From Patescibacteria group bacterium (GTDB taxonomy: Bacteria > Patescibacteriota > Patescibacteriia > Patescibacteriales > JAQTRU01): a stretch of DNA of 43,357 nucleotides. Below are positions 20,323-28,987 of this stretch, in pieces. The position numbers and the translations under genes were made by a program. Under the pieces are notes generated by a model. It made no database searches and had not been told where the DNA came from. It worked only from the letters and a program-made list of their open reading frames with translations. The number at the start of each line of letters is the position of its first letter. Position 1 is the first letter of the stretch. The DNA is taken from the NCBI GenBank assembly GCA_028711655.1, contig JAQTRU010000005.1, positions 1-43,357 of the forward strand, in the 5' to 3' direction.

Positions 20323-23003
20323 TTTGTAAAAAATTCAGCTCTATAAATTTTTCCCTCGTCAAATATGTTAAACCCCTTTTTCTTGAAAATATGGAGCATG
20401 ACCTTATTATCTTTTAAAAACTTCGCATATATATTTTTTATTTTTCTTTTTCCGGCTATCTCTAAAATATAATCTGTGAATTTATCTTCCAGCCCCAAAT
20501 TTTGCCAACGATCCGCGATCGCGATTGTAAATTCCGCTCCTTTGCCAAGTGGGTTGCTGACTAGTTCCACAACTCCGATCATTTTCGCCTCAATCGACCC
20601 CGTAAAGCTTTTTTTGTTTTTTATCCTGGCTACGAGAACCACTTCCCGGCCGTAATCAACATTCTTGCATCTTTGCCTCATGTAAGAAGAAGCTTTCCCT
20701 GTTTGGCCTAAAAATCTTTGCCTTAATGTTTTTTTGGAAAAATTATTAAACATCTCTACCCAAATTGGCTCGTCCTCCGGCCGGATCGGCCTGATTTTAA
20801 TATTTTGCCCGTTTTTTAACTTATATTTTATGACATACTCCCTCGGATAGGGCGATATCGCCAGATGAGAATATGGTTTGCTCCCCTCTTTTATTATTTT
20901 TTTGTCCAATATGACTTTGGCGTCAAGCACTATTCCCCCATGCTCATCAACCGCAAAAGGATTTATGTCAAATTCTTTTATTTCGGGAAAATCAACTATC
21001 AAATAAGAAAATTTATAAAGTAAAAATTGAATTGACTGCAAATCAACTCCCGGCATATTCCTAAAACCCTTCAACATTTTATAAATTTTTGTATTAGCTA
21101 TCATTCTCATTGATAAAGACATGTTAAGCGGCGGCAATCCGACCCGGATATCTTTAAAAATTTCAACAGCCAGACCGCCCATGCCAAAAACCAAAGCCGG
21201 ACCAAATATCGGGTCTTTCTTGCAGCCTAAAATAAGCTCATATTTTTTATTTATCATCTTTTCAATAAATACGCCGTGAATATCGGCCTGCGGATTATGG
21301 CGCTTCGCTGAAGATATTATATCTTCAAACGCCTTGTTTGCTTCTTTTTTTGAACTCACATTGAGCTTTACCCCTCCAACATCTGTTTTGTGGGTTATGT
21401 CGGGCGAAAGGATTTTCATTGCTACCGGGAAACCGAGATTAAAAGCCATTTTTACGGCTTCCCGCGAAGTTTTGGCGATACCGTTTTCCGCTACAGGAAT
21501 TTTATAATTAGCCAATAGTTCCTTTGCTTCCGCTTCCGTTAAACTGTCCCTGTCATCCCTTGTTATGGAATCAATCAACTCCCTGCTCTTCTTAGTTTTG
21601 GGAGAAAAAGCATGGGGGATTGTTGAGGGGGTTTCGGACAAAATATTTTGATTTTCCGAATAGCCGAATACCGACGCGAACGAACTGACTGCGTCTTCCG
21701 GAGAGAGATATGCCGGAACATTCCCGGTTTCCAATCTTTTTATTCCCTTGGCTACGCTGTCTCCCCCCATCCAGCTTGCTATTAAAATTTTTTTCGTATT
21801 TTTTGAAATATTTACCAATTCTTTTGCGATAGCGTCCGGATCGGTCATGGCCTGGGGAGTTAAGATGGCCAATGCTCCATCAACATTTTTGTCTTCCAGG
21901 CAAATTTTGACGGCGTCTCTGTATCGCAAATGGTCGGCGTCTCCCAAAAGGTCTACGGGGTTTCTCTTGCTCCAAGCCGGAGGCAAAATATTATTCAATT
22001 TTTTAACCGTTTTTTTCTCCAAGCTCGCCAGCCTTGCGGAAGAGTGCGCAATAGCGTCGGCTGCTATGACGCCGGGACCGCCCGCATTGGTTATGACCGC
22101 CAACCTATTGTTTTCCGGCCTATTTTGCATGGCCAAGAGTTTGGCTGTATAGAACAGGCCGTCAACCGTCTCCACCCTGACAATCCCGGATCTTTCAAAG
22201 GCGGCGCTGAAAACTTCATCATTGCCCGTTATACTTCCGGTATGGGATTTGGCCGCCAACGCTCCTTCCTGACTGCGGCCAACTTTCAAAACCACGATGG
22301 GCTTTGTCATTGAAAAGGCCCTAGCGGCGCTGATAAATTTTTTTGCCTCTTTTAAGGATTCCATATAGATAAGAATGCTGGAAGTGTTCGGATCTCGGCC
22401 AAAATAATCAATCAAATCGTGGAGGCCGATATCCAGCATCTCGCCTATTGAAACAAAACAACTAAAACCCACATTATTCTTAATTGACCAATCCAGGATA
22501 GAGGTGCACAAAGCGCCGCTTTGGGAGATAAAAGCAATGCGGCCGGGCAAAGCCGTTTGGCTCGCAAAACTCGCATTTAAATTTATCGAGGGTATTATAA
22601 AACCCAAACAATTTGGGCCGAGTATTTTTATATTAAATTTTCTCGCCGTCTCCAATATTCTCTCGCTCATGGCAGCGCCCTTTCTGCCAGTTTCAGAAAA
22701 GCCCGAAGAAATTATTATCGCGCTTCCAACTCCGGCCCGTCCGCAATCTTTAATTATTTCCAAAACGGTGCCGGCGGGCGTGGCGATTATGGCCAAATCA
22801 ACCTTTTCCGGAATATCTTTGATTGATTTGCGGGCTTTGATATTTTTTATTTTTTTTCTTTTTATGCTTATCGGAAATATTTTTCCTTTGTATCCGCCGT
22901 CAACTAAATTGTCCATTAGGGCTTTGCCGACGCTCCCCTTTGAGTCGCTCGCTCCGACCACGGCAATTGTTTTTGGCTTAAATAATTTATCAAGATTTTT
23001 CAT
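20319..23003 (-). CDS. ADP-forming acyl/acetyl-CoA synthetase fused to a GNAT acetyltransferase (Pat-like)
   Basis: 894 aa. Domain order: CoA-binding Rossmann domain (about 1-135, IAVVGASDSKGSVGKAL), the two CoA-ligase domains (about 150-455) with H254 in AKSHTGSITGNDEVF, an ATP-grasp domain (about 475-705) with H538 in LSPDITHKTDVGGVKL, and a C-terminal GNAT domain (about 735-894, WQNLGLEDKF as the acetyl-CoA loop). H254 and H538 correspond to the two phospho-relay histidines known from archaeal ADP-forming acetyl-CoA synthetase, so ATP production from acetyl-CoA looks possible. In Salmonella Pat the synthetase part is inactive and only the GNAT part works, acetylating Acs. Here both parts look intact, and acs is the next gene upstream. 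The acyl specificity is not visible. Confidence 0.92.
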   Translation of the reverse strand: MKNLDKLFKPKTIAVVGASDSKGSVGKALMDNLVDGGYKGKIFPISIKRKKIKNIKARKSIKDIPEKVDLAIIATPAGTVLEIIKDCGRAGVGSAIIISSGFSETGRKGAAMSERILETARKFNIKILGPNCLGFIIPSINLNASFASQTALPGRIAFISQSGALCTSILDWSIKNNVGFSCFVSIGEMLDIGLHDLIDYFGRDPNTSSILIYMESLKEAKKFISAARAFSMTKPIVVLKVGRSQEGALAAKSHTGSITGNDEVFSAAFERSGIVRVETVDGLFYTAKLLAMQNRPENNRLAVITNAGGPGVIAADAIAHSSARLASLEKKTVKKLNNILPPAWSKRNPVDLLGDADHLRYRDAVKICLEDKNVDGALAILTPQAMTDPDAIAKELVNISKNTKKILIASWMGGDSVAKGIKRLETGNVPAYLSPEDAVSSFASVFGYSENQNILSETPSTIPHAFSPKTKKSRELIDSITRDDRDSLTEAEAKELLANYKIPVAENGIAKTSREAVKMAFNLGFPVAMKILSPDITHKTDVGGVKLNVSSKKEANKAFEDIISSAKRHNPQADIHGVFIEKMINKKYELILGCKKDPIFGPALVFGMGGLAVEIFKDIRVGLPPLNMSLSMRMIANTKIYKMLKGFRNMPGVDLQSIQFLLYKFSYLIVDFPEIKEFDINPFAVDEHGGIVLDAKVILDKKIIKEGSKPYSHLAISPYPREYVIKYKLKNGQNIKIRPIRPEDEPIWVEMFNNFSKKTLRQRFLGQTGKASSYMRQRCKNVDYGREVVLVARIKNKKSFTGSIEAKMIGVVELVSNPLGKGAEFTIAIADRWQNLGLEDKFTDYILEIAGKRKIKNIYAKFLKDNKVMLHIFKKKGFNIFDEGKIYRAEFFTK

Positions 23004-23086
23004 AGTTTATGTTCTCGCCTTATCAGGGGATTTAAAAAGTTTAATATTTTTTCCAAACCTTCAAATAAAGGAAATATTTTATGATT

Positions 23087-25003
23087 CTATACCAAGGCGC
23101 TTACATCGCCCAGCGGCAAACCCAATTCTTTGGCCCTGAGGACTCTTCTCATGATTTTTCCGCTTCTAGTCTTCGGCAATTTATCAACAAAAGCAATGTC
23201 TTTTATAACCGCCATCGGCCCTAGAGTCTTCCTCACCTGTTGCTTTAAATCTTGAACCAATAAATCTGATTGTTTTATGCCTTGTTTCAAAATTATAAAA
23301 GCTTTTATCACCTCACCCTTGACCTCGTCGGGCACGCCGATAACTCCCGCCTCCGCCACGGACCTGTGGGAGGCAAAAGCGCTCTCCACTTCGGCCGTGC
23401 CAATCCTGTGCCCGGCTATTTTTAGAACATCGTCTATCCGTCCCTGAACCCAAAAATATCCGTCTTTATCCCTGAAAGCCACATCGCCGGTAAAATACAC
23501 GCCCTTAATCTGGCTCCAATATGTTTTTTTATACCTTTTGGGGTCGTTAAAAACGGTTCTGATCATGCTTGGCCATTGATTTTTTATCACCAAATACCCA
23601 CCCTTGCCAACTGATACTTTTCGGCCATTCTTATCCAAAACATCCGCTATTATACCGGGAAAAGGTTTTCCAACGCTTCCGGCTTTTAAGGGAACGCTGG
23701 GCAGAGGAGTTATCATGTTCATACCCGTTTCCGTCTGCCACCAGGTATCCATAATCGGGCAGCGTTTTTTGCCAACATATTTATAATACCATTCCCAGGC
23801 CTCGGGATTTATCGGCTCTCCGACTGAACCCAAAATGCGCAAACTCGGCATCTTGTGTTGCCGCGGCCACTTAGCTCCATATTTCATCATTGCCCTTATT
23901 AAAGTCGGGGCGGTATATAAGACATTAACCCGATACTTTTCCACTATTTTCCAAATCCGATCCGGTTTAGGCATATCCGGAACGCCTTCATACATCAAAG
24001 TTGTTACGCCGGCCAATAACGGGCCATAAATTATATAACTATGCCCGGTAATCCATCCCGGATCCGCCGTGCACCAAAAAATTTCCTGGCCGTGCAAATC
24101 AAATACCCATTTTATAGTTCTAAGCACGCCCACCATATAACCGCCATGGGCATGGACCACCCCCTTGGGCTTGGAAGTTGTGCCCGAAGTGTAAAGAACA
24201 AAAACCGGATCTTCCGCCTCCATTTTTGCCGCTTTGGCAATCGGCGCCTGGCCCTTGATAAAATCATGGTACCAAATATCCCGCCTCTTATTAAATTTCA
24301 CTTTTTTTCTATTATTCTTAACAACAATCACTTTTTTTATCGTCCGGCAACTTTTTACCGCTTCGCCAGCAATATCTTTCAAGTTAATCGCCTTTCCCCG
24401 CCTAAAACTGCCGTCAGCCGTAAATAATATTTTCGCCCTGGCGTCTTTTATCCTTTCCGCCAACGCCCCGGCCGAATAGCCGGCGTAAACCACGGAATGG
24501 ACAGCGCCTATTTTCGCGCAAGCCAGCATAGCTATCGCGATTTCCGGAATATTCGGCATATAAACGGCTATCCGATCGCCTTTTTTGATCCCTGCCCCCC
24601 GCAAAGCATTAACTAATTTGTTTACCTCCTGATAAAGCTGCCAATAAGTATATTTTCTGGTGCGGCCGGTCTCATCCTCCCAAAGGATAGCTGTTTTATT
24701 TTTAATTTTAGTCTTTATGTGCCGATCAAGGGCATTATAAGCCAAATTGGTTTGACCTCCGACAAACCATTTAAAAAAAGGCGCTCCGCTAGCCACAAAA
24801 ATTTTTTTCCAAGGCTTGAACCATTCCAGTTCTTTGGCGGCTTCTTCCCAGAATTTAAGAGGATTAGCCGAAGCTTTCTTGGAAATCTCCTTATAATCTT
24901 TAACAAGAGCATTCTTGATTATTTGCCTGGAAGGCCTGTATAATTTTTGGGAGATATTCAAAACATCAACCAGTTCCCTTTTATCAATTTTTTTGGGGTT
25001 CAT
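23087..25003 (-). CDS. acs: Acetyl-CoA synthetase (AMP-forming)
   Basis: Activates acetate with ATP and CoA via acetyl-AMP. The 638-aa protein has the ANL-family motifs: the P-loop VLYTSGTTSKPKGVVHAHGG, WWQTETGMNMITP, YFTGDVAFRDKDGYFWVQGRIDDVLKIAGHRIGTAEVES and the C-terminal PKTRSGKIMRRVLRA, whose Lys (about residue 616) is the catalytic and regulatory lysine acetylated by Pat enzymes. N-terminal ACS domain FWEEAAKELEWFKPWKKIF is present. The next gene downstream encodes a synthetase-GNAT protein. The upstream 62-aa membrane protein gene ends 17 bases before the ATG, so these form one likely transcript. Confidence 0.96.
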   Translation of the reverse strand: MNPKKIDKRELVDVLNISQKLYRPSRQIIKNALVKDYKEISKKASANPLKFWEEAAKELEWFKPWKKIFVASGAPFFKWFVGGQTNLAYNALDRHIKTKIKNKTAILWEDETGRTRKYTYWQLYQEVNKLVNALRGAGIKKGDRIAVYMPNIPEIAIAMLACAKIGAVHSVVYAGYSAGALAERIKDARAKILFTADGSFRRGKAINLKDIAGEAVKSCRTIKKVIVVKNNRKKVKFNKRRDIWYHDFIKGQAPIAKAAKMEAEDPVFVLYTSGTTSKPKGVVHAHGGYMVGVLRTIKWVFDLHGQEIFWCTADPGWITGHSYIIYGPLLAGVTTLMYEGVPDMPKPDRIWKIVEKYRVNVLYTAPTLIRAMMKYGAKWPRQHKMPSLRILGSVGEPINPEAWEWYYKYVGKKRCPIMDTWWQTETGMNMITPLPSVPLKAGSVGKPFPGIIADVLDKNGRKVSVGKGGYLVIKNQWPSMIRTVFNDPKRYKKTYWSQIKGVYFTGDVAFRDKDGYFWVQGRIDDVLKIAGHRIGTAEVESAFASHRSVAEAGVIGVPDEVKGEVIKAFIILKQGIKQSDLLVQDLKQQVRKTLGPMAVIKDIAFVDKLPKTRSGKIMRRVLRAKELGLPLGDVSALV

Positions 25004-25020
25004 AAAATTAATGGAAGTGA

Positions 25021-25209
25021 TTATAAAATTCTGTTTTTTTCTGTTATTAATACTATTATACCAACAAAGAGCCAGACGAGCAAAGTCCAGTTAATATTTA
25101 AATAAGACAAAACCGCATCGGGCCAAGCCGATTCCAAAACAACAAAAACCGCCAAAGCGCCGGTTAGGGCATAAAACAATTCTTTAAAAATTAAATTAAT
25201 ATTCCTCAT
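25021..25209 (-). CDS. Small two-helix membrane protein, 62 aa
   Basis: MRNINLIFKELFYALTGALA begins a 62-aa protein with two predicted helices (about 12-30 and 40-57, the second LLVWLFVGIIVLI). The ATG at 25209 follows directly on a 30-base perfect palindrome in the leader, and no Shine-Dalgarno sequence is seen. It is the first gene of the run to acs. It has no recognised family; a role in acetate transport would be a guess from position only. Confidence 0.6.
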   Translation of the reverse strand: MRNINLIFKELFYALTGALAVFVVLESAWPDAVLSYLNINWTLLVWLFVGIIVLITEKNRIL

Positions 25210-25222
25210 AAAGCCATTCGCA

Positions 25223-25252
25223 CGCGCTATCCCGAGTACTCGGGATAGCGCG
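25223..25252. repeat. Perfect 30-base palindrome between divergent genes
   Basis: CGCGCTATCCCGAGT (25223-25237) is followed at once by its exact reverse complement (25238-25252), then GCTTTTTC on the plus strand. Outer AAAGCC/GGCTTT can extend the stem. It looks like a plus-strand terminator, but no plus-strand gene precedes it. It may instead be an operator or a leader hairpin for the minus-strand gene, or another dispersed palindrome. Confidence 0.85.
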
Positions 25253-25279
25253 GCTTTTTCACGCTAGCGAAAAATAACA

Positions 25280-25308
25280 TTGACAAGCAAAAAAATTTTT
25301 GGTAATTT
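25280..25308 (+). promoter_or_regulatory. Putative sigma-70 promoter for the tandem small genes
   Basis: A perfect -35 TTGACA at 25280-25285, a 17-base spacer, and a weak -10 TAATTT at 25303-25308. The first gene starts at 25348. Confidence 0.5.
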
Positions 25309-25347
25309 CTATTTATATTTTACGCCAAAAAATCATAATGGGGGAAA

Positions 25348-25539
25348 ATGGACACCAGGGAAGCTTTGCGCCTGCCAGGGACGATTCTTTTGAGAAATTT
25401 CACTGACCAAAAATCGGGAATCACGCTTGATGCCAACATGGCGCTGGAGACAATCGGTTTTAATGAAACCCACTATCAGTGCCTGATTTTCAATCGCAGA
25501 ATAGTCTGGGTGCCGAAAAATATAACTAAAAAAGAATAA
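25348..25539 (+). CDS. Small protein of unknown family, tandem copy 1, 63 aa
   Basis: The sequence starts MDTREALRLPGTILLRNFTD and ends with CLIFNRRIVWVPKNITKKE. It is preceded by a strong GGGGGAAA Shine-Dalgarno-like stretch 1-8 bases before the ATG. It is a divergent paralog of the next gene: both share the pattern LR-N/D-FTD...-I-T-hydrophobic...-I-x-F...-QCL...-WVP-x-x-x. The alternating strand-like pattern suggests a small beta-barrel (SH3-like) fold; this is inference. No signal peptide. It forms a compact unit with its own promoter and, after copy 2, a terminator. I know no function. Confidence 0.68.
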   Translation: MDTREALRLPGTILLRNFTDQKSGITLDANMALETIGFNETHYQCLIFNRRIVWVPKNITKKE

Positions 25540-25565
25540 CTTTCATTTTAAACAGAGGGGGAAAA

Positions 25566-25769
25566 ATGGCAACTAACCAGACAACCGCCGGCAGAACGGC
25601 TAACCCTTTAAGGGATTTCACCGATCCGGAAACAAATATCACGGTTGAAAAGGGTGAAACCCTGCCCATTATCACCTTTGCGGCGGACAAGATCCAGTGT
25701 CTGGCTCAGGGTAAAGATGGGGAGTGTCCAATTTGGGTGCCGCGTTCAGCGGTGGAAATAAAAAAATGA
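25566..25769 (+). CDS. Small protein of unknown family, tandem copy 2, 67 aa
   Basis: Starts MATNQTTAGRTANPLRDFTD, continues NITVEKGETLPIITFAADKIQCLAQ and ends CPIWVPRSAVEIKK. The leader AGAGGGGGAAAA gives a strong Shine-Dalgarno site. It aligns along its length with copy 1 (FTD, ITxE/D, hydrophobic-I-x-F, QCL, WVP), with an added Gly/Glu/Cys loop. Two terminator-like hairpins follow within 25 bases. GC content and codon choice look higher than in neighbours. The function is unknown. Confidence 0.72.
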   Translation: MATNQTTAGRTANPLRDFTDPETNITVEKGETLPIITFAADKIQCLAQGKDGECPIWVPRSAVEIKK

Positions 25770-25772
25770 AAC

Positions 25773-25823
25773 TTATCGCAAAAAGCGATAAGAAAAGGCT
25801 AGTTCTGGCGACTGGCCTTTTTT
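25773..25823 (+). terminator. Hairpin plus intrinsic terminator after the tandem small genes
   Basis: A first hairpin TTATCGC-5-GCGATAA (25773-25791) is followed by the stem AAAAGGCTAGT (25793-25803) with ACTGGCCTTTT (25811-25821) and a T-run. The second also suits the end of the convergent minus-strand gene. Confidence 0.85.
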
Positions 25824-25824
25824 A

Positions 25825-27276
25825 TTAAAAAACTTCTTTCAACTTTTCCTTCAAATTTTTTCCTTCCAGTTCTATTTTTATTTCCTTTATTTGGATATTA
25901 TCATTAATCTCATCATCGGCTCTAAGCCCCGGAACGGAAATAACAAAATTATTTTTATTCCATTTGCGGTAAGCATTGCTTAGGTCAAACTCGGCTTCTC
26001 CTATTTTCCAGCCGTCCTCTTCTTCCGGAATTTTATATTTGGCTAAAATATAATTTACACCAACCGGGTTAAGCAAAAAACTTTCATCAACTTTTTTGAA
26101 ATTAGGATTGAATAAGCTTTCCGGATTAAAACTAAAAACCCCGTTACCGGCTAAAATTATATCGCCCCTGGCTATTCCTATTTCGCTGATTTCATTTTCA
26201 AGCACCTGGCTGAATTGTCGGTAAGTAGAGCTGATTTCTAATTCCTTATCCCCCGCCATAATTGTCTGTAAACTCCCCGGATTAATAGTTTGAGCATTGA
26301 TCAGCCGGCTGTCAGTATAAAAGGGAATATCTTTATTGTTTTCGCTGGCCAGCCAAATTCTATTTAAAAAAGAAATTTTACTCTGGCTAGTCTCTATTTT
26401 TTGGGTCACGATATCGTCATTGGCGCGCAATTCCATCTTGTAAACTCCCTCTGGCAATCCGGCTTCAAAAAAATCAAGGCTTCTCGCTTCTCTTATCTCT
26501 CCCTTATCGGCTTTTATGCCATCATCGTCCAAATGCCGGCTGGCGATCAACCTGTCGCCGTAATACAAATTGATATCAATGGGATCGCTGTCTTTGTTCC
26601 GATTTAAATCCAGAAAAGTAAAAGTAAAATTCAAATCTTCATTTTTAAGATAAGCATAAAATTGGTACGGTCCGCGCAAAGAGTGGTTTATTTCCCGCTT
26701 GGCCTCGCTTGCTTCATAATCTTCAAGTAAATATTCTTTATTTAAATTATAATTATACAGGGCGATTTCCTCGGCCGGCGGCAAATCGGCTAAAAAATTA
26801 TCCAAAGTATCATATTTCTTTTCTTTCTGTAAAAGTATCGTCTCATCTTCCTTGACCACATCCCAAACCAAAGCCAATTTATCAATAATTTTGTTTTCCA
26901 CGGGTTGTAACTGATACCGCCATATAATTTCATCCATCAGCGCTCCAATCTCAATTAAGGGCCTCCCGCTCTCGTTTTTATATTTTAAAGTAAATTTAGC
27001 TTTATTGAATTTCCTCGGGGTGCGCAAAGAAAAATAAACCGGATCCCCAATTATTTTTTGGCTATTATCTTTATCTTCTTCCACTCTTTCCTTCGGCGTT
27101 AATTGGCCGATAAATTTATTTTCCCCGGCTAACTGGTAATTGCCCTTGGAAAAATCATAAACATAAGTGATTTTCCCAGTTGGCACGATCGCCATATACA
27201 AAAAGAAGACCGCGGCCGCCACTAGAAACAACCACAAAAATATCCTAAATTTTACAATCCAACTTGTTTTTTTCAT
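25825..27276 (-). CDS. Membrane-anchored extracytoplasmic protein of unknown function, 483 aa
   Basis: One N-terminal helix (FRIFLWLFLVAAAVFFLYMAIV) follows a Lys/Arg-positive start, so the remaining roughly 450 residues should lie outside. The long soluble part is rich in beta-strand-like segments: KAKFTLKYKNESGRPLIEIG, YQFYAYLKNEDLNFTFTFLD, INLYYGDRLIASRHLDDDG, GVYKMELRANDDIVTQKIE. I see no enzymatic motif. The phrasing resembles tandem Ig-like or jelly-roll domains in surface proteins, perhaps with sugar binding; that is inference. There is no obvious partner, and both flanks have genes on the other strand. The start ATG at 27276 precedes MKKTSWIVKF. Confidence 0.75.
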   Translation of the reverse strand: MKKTSWIVKFRIFLWLFLVAAAVFFLYMAIVPTGKITYVYDFSKGNYQLAGENKFIGQLTPKERVEEDKDNSQKIIGDPVYFSLRTPRKFNKAKFTLKYKNESGRPLIEIGALMDEIIWRYQLQPVENKIIDKLALVWDVVKEDETILLQKEKKYDTLDNFLADLPPAEEIALYNYNLNKEYLLEDYEASEAKREINHSLRGPYQFYAYLKNEDLNFTFTFLDLNRNKDSDPIDINLYYGDRLIASRHLDDDGIKADKGEIREARSLDFFEAGLPEGVYKMELRANDDIVTQKIETSQSKISFLNRIWLASENNKDIPFYTDSRLINAQTINPGSLQTIMAGDKELEISSTYRQFSQVLENEISEIGIARGDIILAGNGVFSFNPESLFNPNFKKVDESFLLNPVGVNYILAKYKIPEEEDGWKIGEAEFDLSNAYRKWNKNNFVISVPGLRADDEINDNIQIKEIKIELEGKNLKEKLKEVF

Positions 27277-27528
27277 AAACCAAACCCAGATATCATAAAC
27301 TCTTGGGGGACTTGCGATATCCTATCTCCCGGCTTGCTAAAACCCCTGATTATTTATATAATTTAATTACGATTTGCTAACTTATATATAATTCATTTTA
27401 CCTTATTTGAAACAAAAAATAAACCAATCCGCATAAACGGCCGAGCGATATTATCGTCTTTGTATTTTATATAAAGACGTGATATAAAAACGATTTTAAT
27501 AAAATTTTTATAATGAAAAAAGAACTGT
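27277..27528. promoter_or_regulatory. Divergent AT-rich spacer with a TATAAT box before the Q-rich gene
   Basis: A TATAAT at 27509-27514 stands only 15 bases before the ATG at 27529, so transcripts would start within about 8 bases of the start codon, almost leaderless. No good -35 is visible. A hairpin CGTCTTT...AAAGACG is at 27455-27479. A short GC-rich stretch at 27300-27345 resembles the other palindrome fragments. No gene is visible here. Confidence 0.45.
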
Positions 27529-28257
27529 ATGAAAAACAAAACTTTAATCATTGTTTTTTCTGCCTTTACGCTCGCGTTTACCGGCGCGGTGAACGCCGCT
27601 AACAGCGCTGACGGCAGTCAAAACCAAGCAGGGCAACAGACGCAAACCGCTAATCAAGGGGAAAACATCCAAATCCAGGTCCAACAGCAAACACAAACCC
27701 AGGAACAATTGCGGGATGAAAGCGGAGCGGACAGCCAAGCCCAAACCCAAAACCAAGTAAGAAATGAGGGTGAAACAAATCAGGCCCAAAGCCAAGAGCG
27801 GGAAGCGGTTCAAATGAAGGGCGCGGACGGTCCGCAAATGGCCGAACAAAGAAGAAGTATGGTCGCTAACGCGGTGCAGGAAATGCTCCAAGTCGCCGAG
27901 AGAAACGGCGGTATTGGCCAACAAGTGAAAACCATCGCCCAGGCGCAGGTCCAGAACCAGGAAAAACTGGAAGCCAGCTTGCAAAAAATTCAAAGCCGAA
28001 GCGGTTTTGCCAAATTTTTTGTCGGACCGAATTACGACGAAATAAATAACGCTAAAAAAATTCTGGAACAAAACCGTGAACAAATTGAACAACTAAACCA
28101 AACCAAAAACCAGCTTGCCAATCAGGATGATGAACAAAATTTAACCCGGCAGATTCAAACTTTGGAACAAGCTAGTTTGGAAATTAAAAATTCTTTGGAA
28201 ACGGCGCAAAAGGGTTTTAGCTTGCTTGGTTGGATGTTTAGATTATTTTCCAAATAA
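27529..28257 (+). CDS. Secreted glutamine-rich coiled-coil protein, 242 aa
   Basis: A cleavable signal peptide (MKNKTLIIVFSAFTLAFTGA, likely cut after VNA-A) precedes a low-complexity Q/N/T/E-rich stretch (about 25-100) and then a helical, coiled-coil region with VANAVQEMLQVAERNGGIGQ and QNREQIEQLNQTKNQLANQ. The short hydrophobic C-terminus (GFSLLGWMFRLFSK) could touch a membrane. Proteins of this plan are frequent in Patescibacteria, with no known function; a structural or surface role is inferred. The minus-strand ORF overlapping it is a shadow. Confidence 0.8.
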   Translation: MKNKTLIIVFSAFTLAFTGAVNAANSADGSQNQAGQQTQTANQGENIQIQVQQQTQTQEQLRDESGADSQAQTQNQVRNEGETNQAQSQEREAVQMKGADGPQMAEQRRSMVANAVQEMLQVAERNGGIGQQVKTIAQAQVQNQEKLEASLQKIQSRSGFAKFFVGPNYDEINNAKKILEQNREQIEQLNQTKNQLANQDDEQNLTRQIQTLEQASLEIKNSLETAQKGFSLLGWMFRLFSK

Positions 28258-28338
28258 CTATCTGCCTTAAATATGTAATAATCTGTTTCCGAAGATTTTG
28301 GACCAGTTTTATACAGTTAAAAAATACTAAAATTTTAC

Positions 28339-28980
28339 ATGTACTTCCTTGACCTCCTGGGCACTCTGGCTTTTGCCATTGGCGGAGCCTATAAAGCCAA
28401 ATCAAGAAAATTAAATATTTTTGGGGTAATCTTTTTGGGCGCGATTACGGCCGTAGGCGGGGGCACAGTCAGAGATTTAATCATCGGCCGCACCCCTCTT
28501 TTCTATTTGAAAGACCCCTATTATCTCGCCCTCTGCCTAATCGCCGGTTTGGCGACCTATCTTCTGCCGGCTTTTTTCAAAAGAAGATATGCGATTTTTC
28601 GCTTTATTGATTCAATTGGTTTGGCGACTTTTATTATTATCGGAACCTCAATAAGCTATGGCCATCTTTTTTCCCCCCTAAATCTCCCCAGCATAATCTC
28701 CGCCTTGTCTTGTATATTTTTGGGCATGCTTACCGGCGTTGGCGGCGGCATCTTGAGAGACGCAACCATGGGCGACACGCCATTTGCCTTAAAAGAAGGT
28801 TCAAATTACGTTGCCAGCGCTTTCTGGGGAGCCGCTCTTTTTTATTTGCTGATGTTTATTAATAATCCCTTGGCCGTCTTTATTTCTATGGCCGCCACCT
28901 TGATTTTGAGGGAAATTATTTCTCCTTTCGGAATCTATAAAAAAAGAAAGGCGTTTTTCAAAAAACAGGTTAATTATTAA
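28339..28980 (+). CDS. Trimeric intracellular cation (TRIC/UPF0126) channel family protein
   Basis: 213 aa with about seven hydrophobic segments in two similar halves. Each half carries the glycine-rich signature: GAITAVGGGTVRDLIIGRTPLFYL and GMLTGVGGGILRDATMGDTPFAL. This internal duplication is diagnostic of the UPF0126/TRIC family; bacterial members are potassium-type cation channels or amino-acid transporters of uncertain specificity. The following VIT-like gene starts 7 bases after its stop, so the two are probably cotranscribed. Confidence 0.92.
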   Translation: MYFLDLLGTLAFAIGGAYKAKSRKLNIFGVIFLGAITAVGGGTVRDLIIGRTPLFYLKDPYYLALCLIAGLATYLLPAFFKRRYAIFRFIDSIGLATFIIIGTSISYGHLFSPLNLPSIISALSCIFLGMLTGVGGGILRDATMGDTPFALKEGSNYVASAFWGAALFYLLMFINNPLAVFISMAATLILREIISPFGIYKKRKAFFKKQVNY

Positions 28981-28987
28981 AATAAAT

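Noticed and set aside
27544-28092. Minus-strand 182-aa ORF opposite the Q-rich gene
   Set aside because: A shadow caused by the low-complexity codons; the plus-strand ORF has a clear signal peptide.
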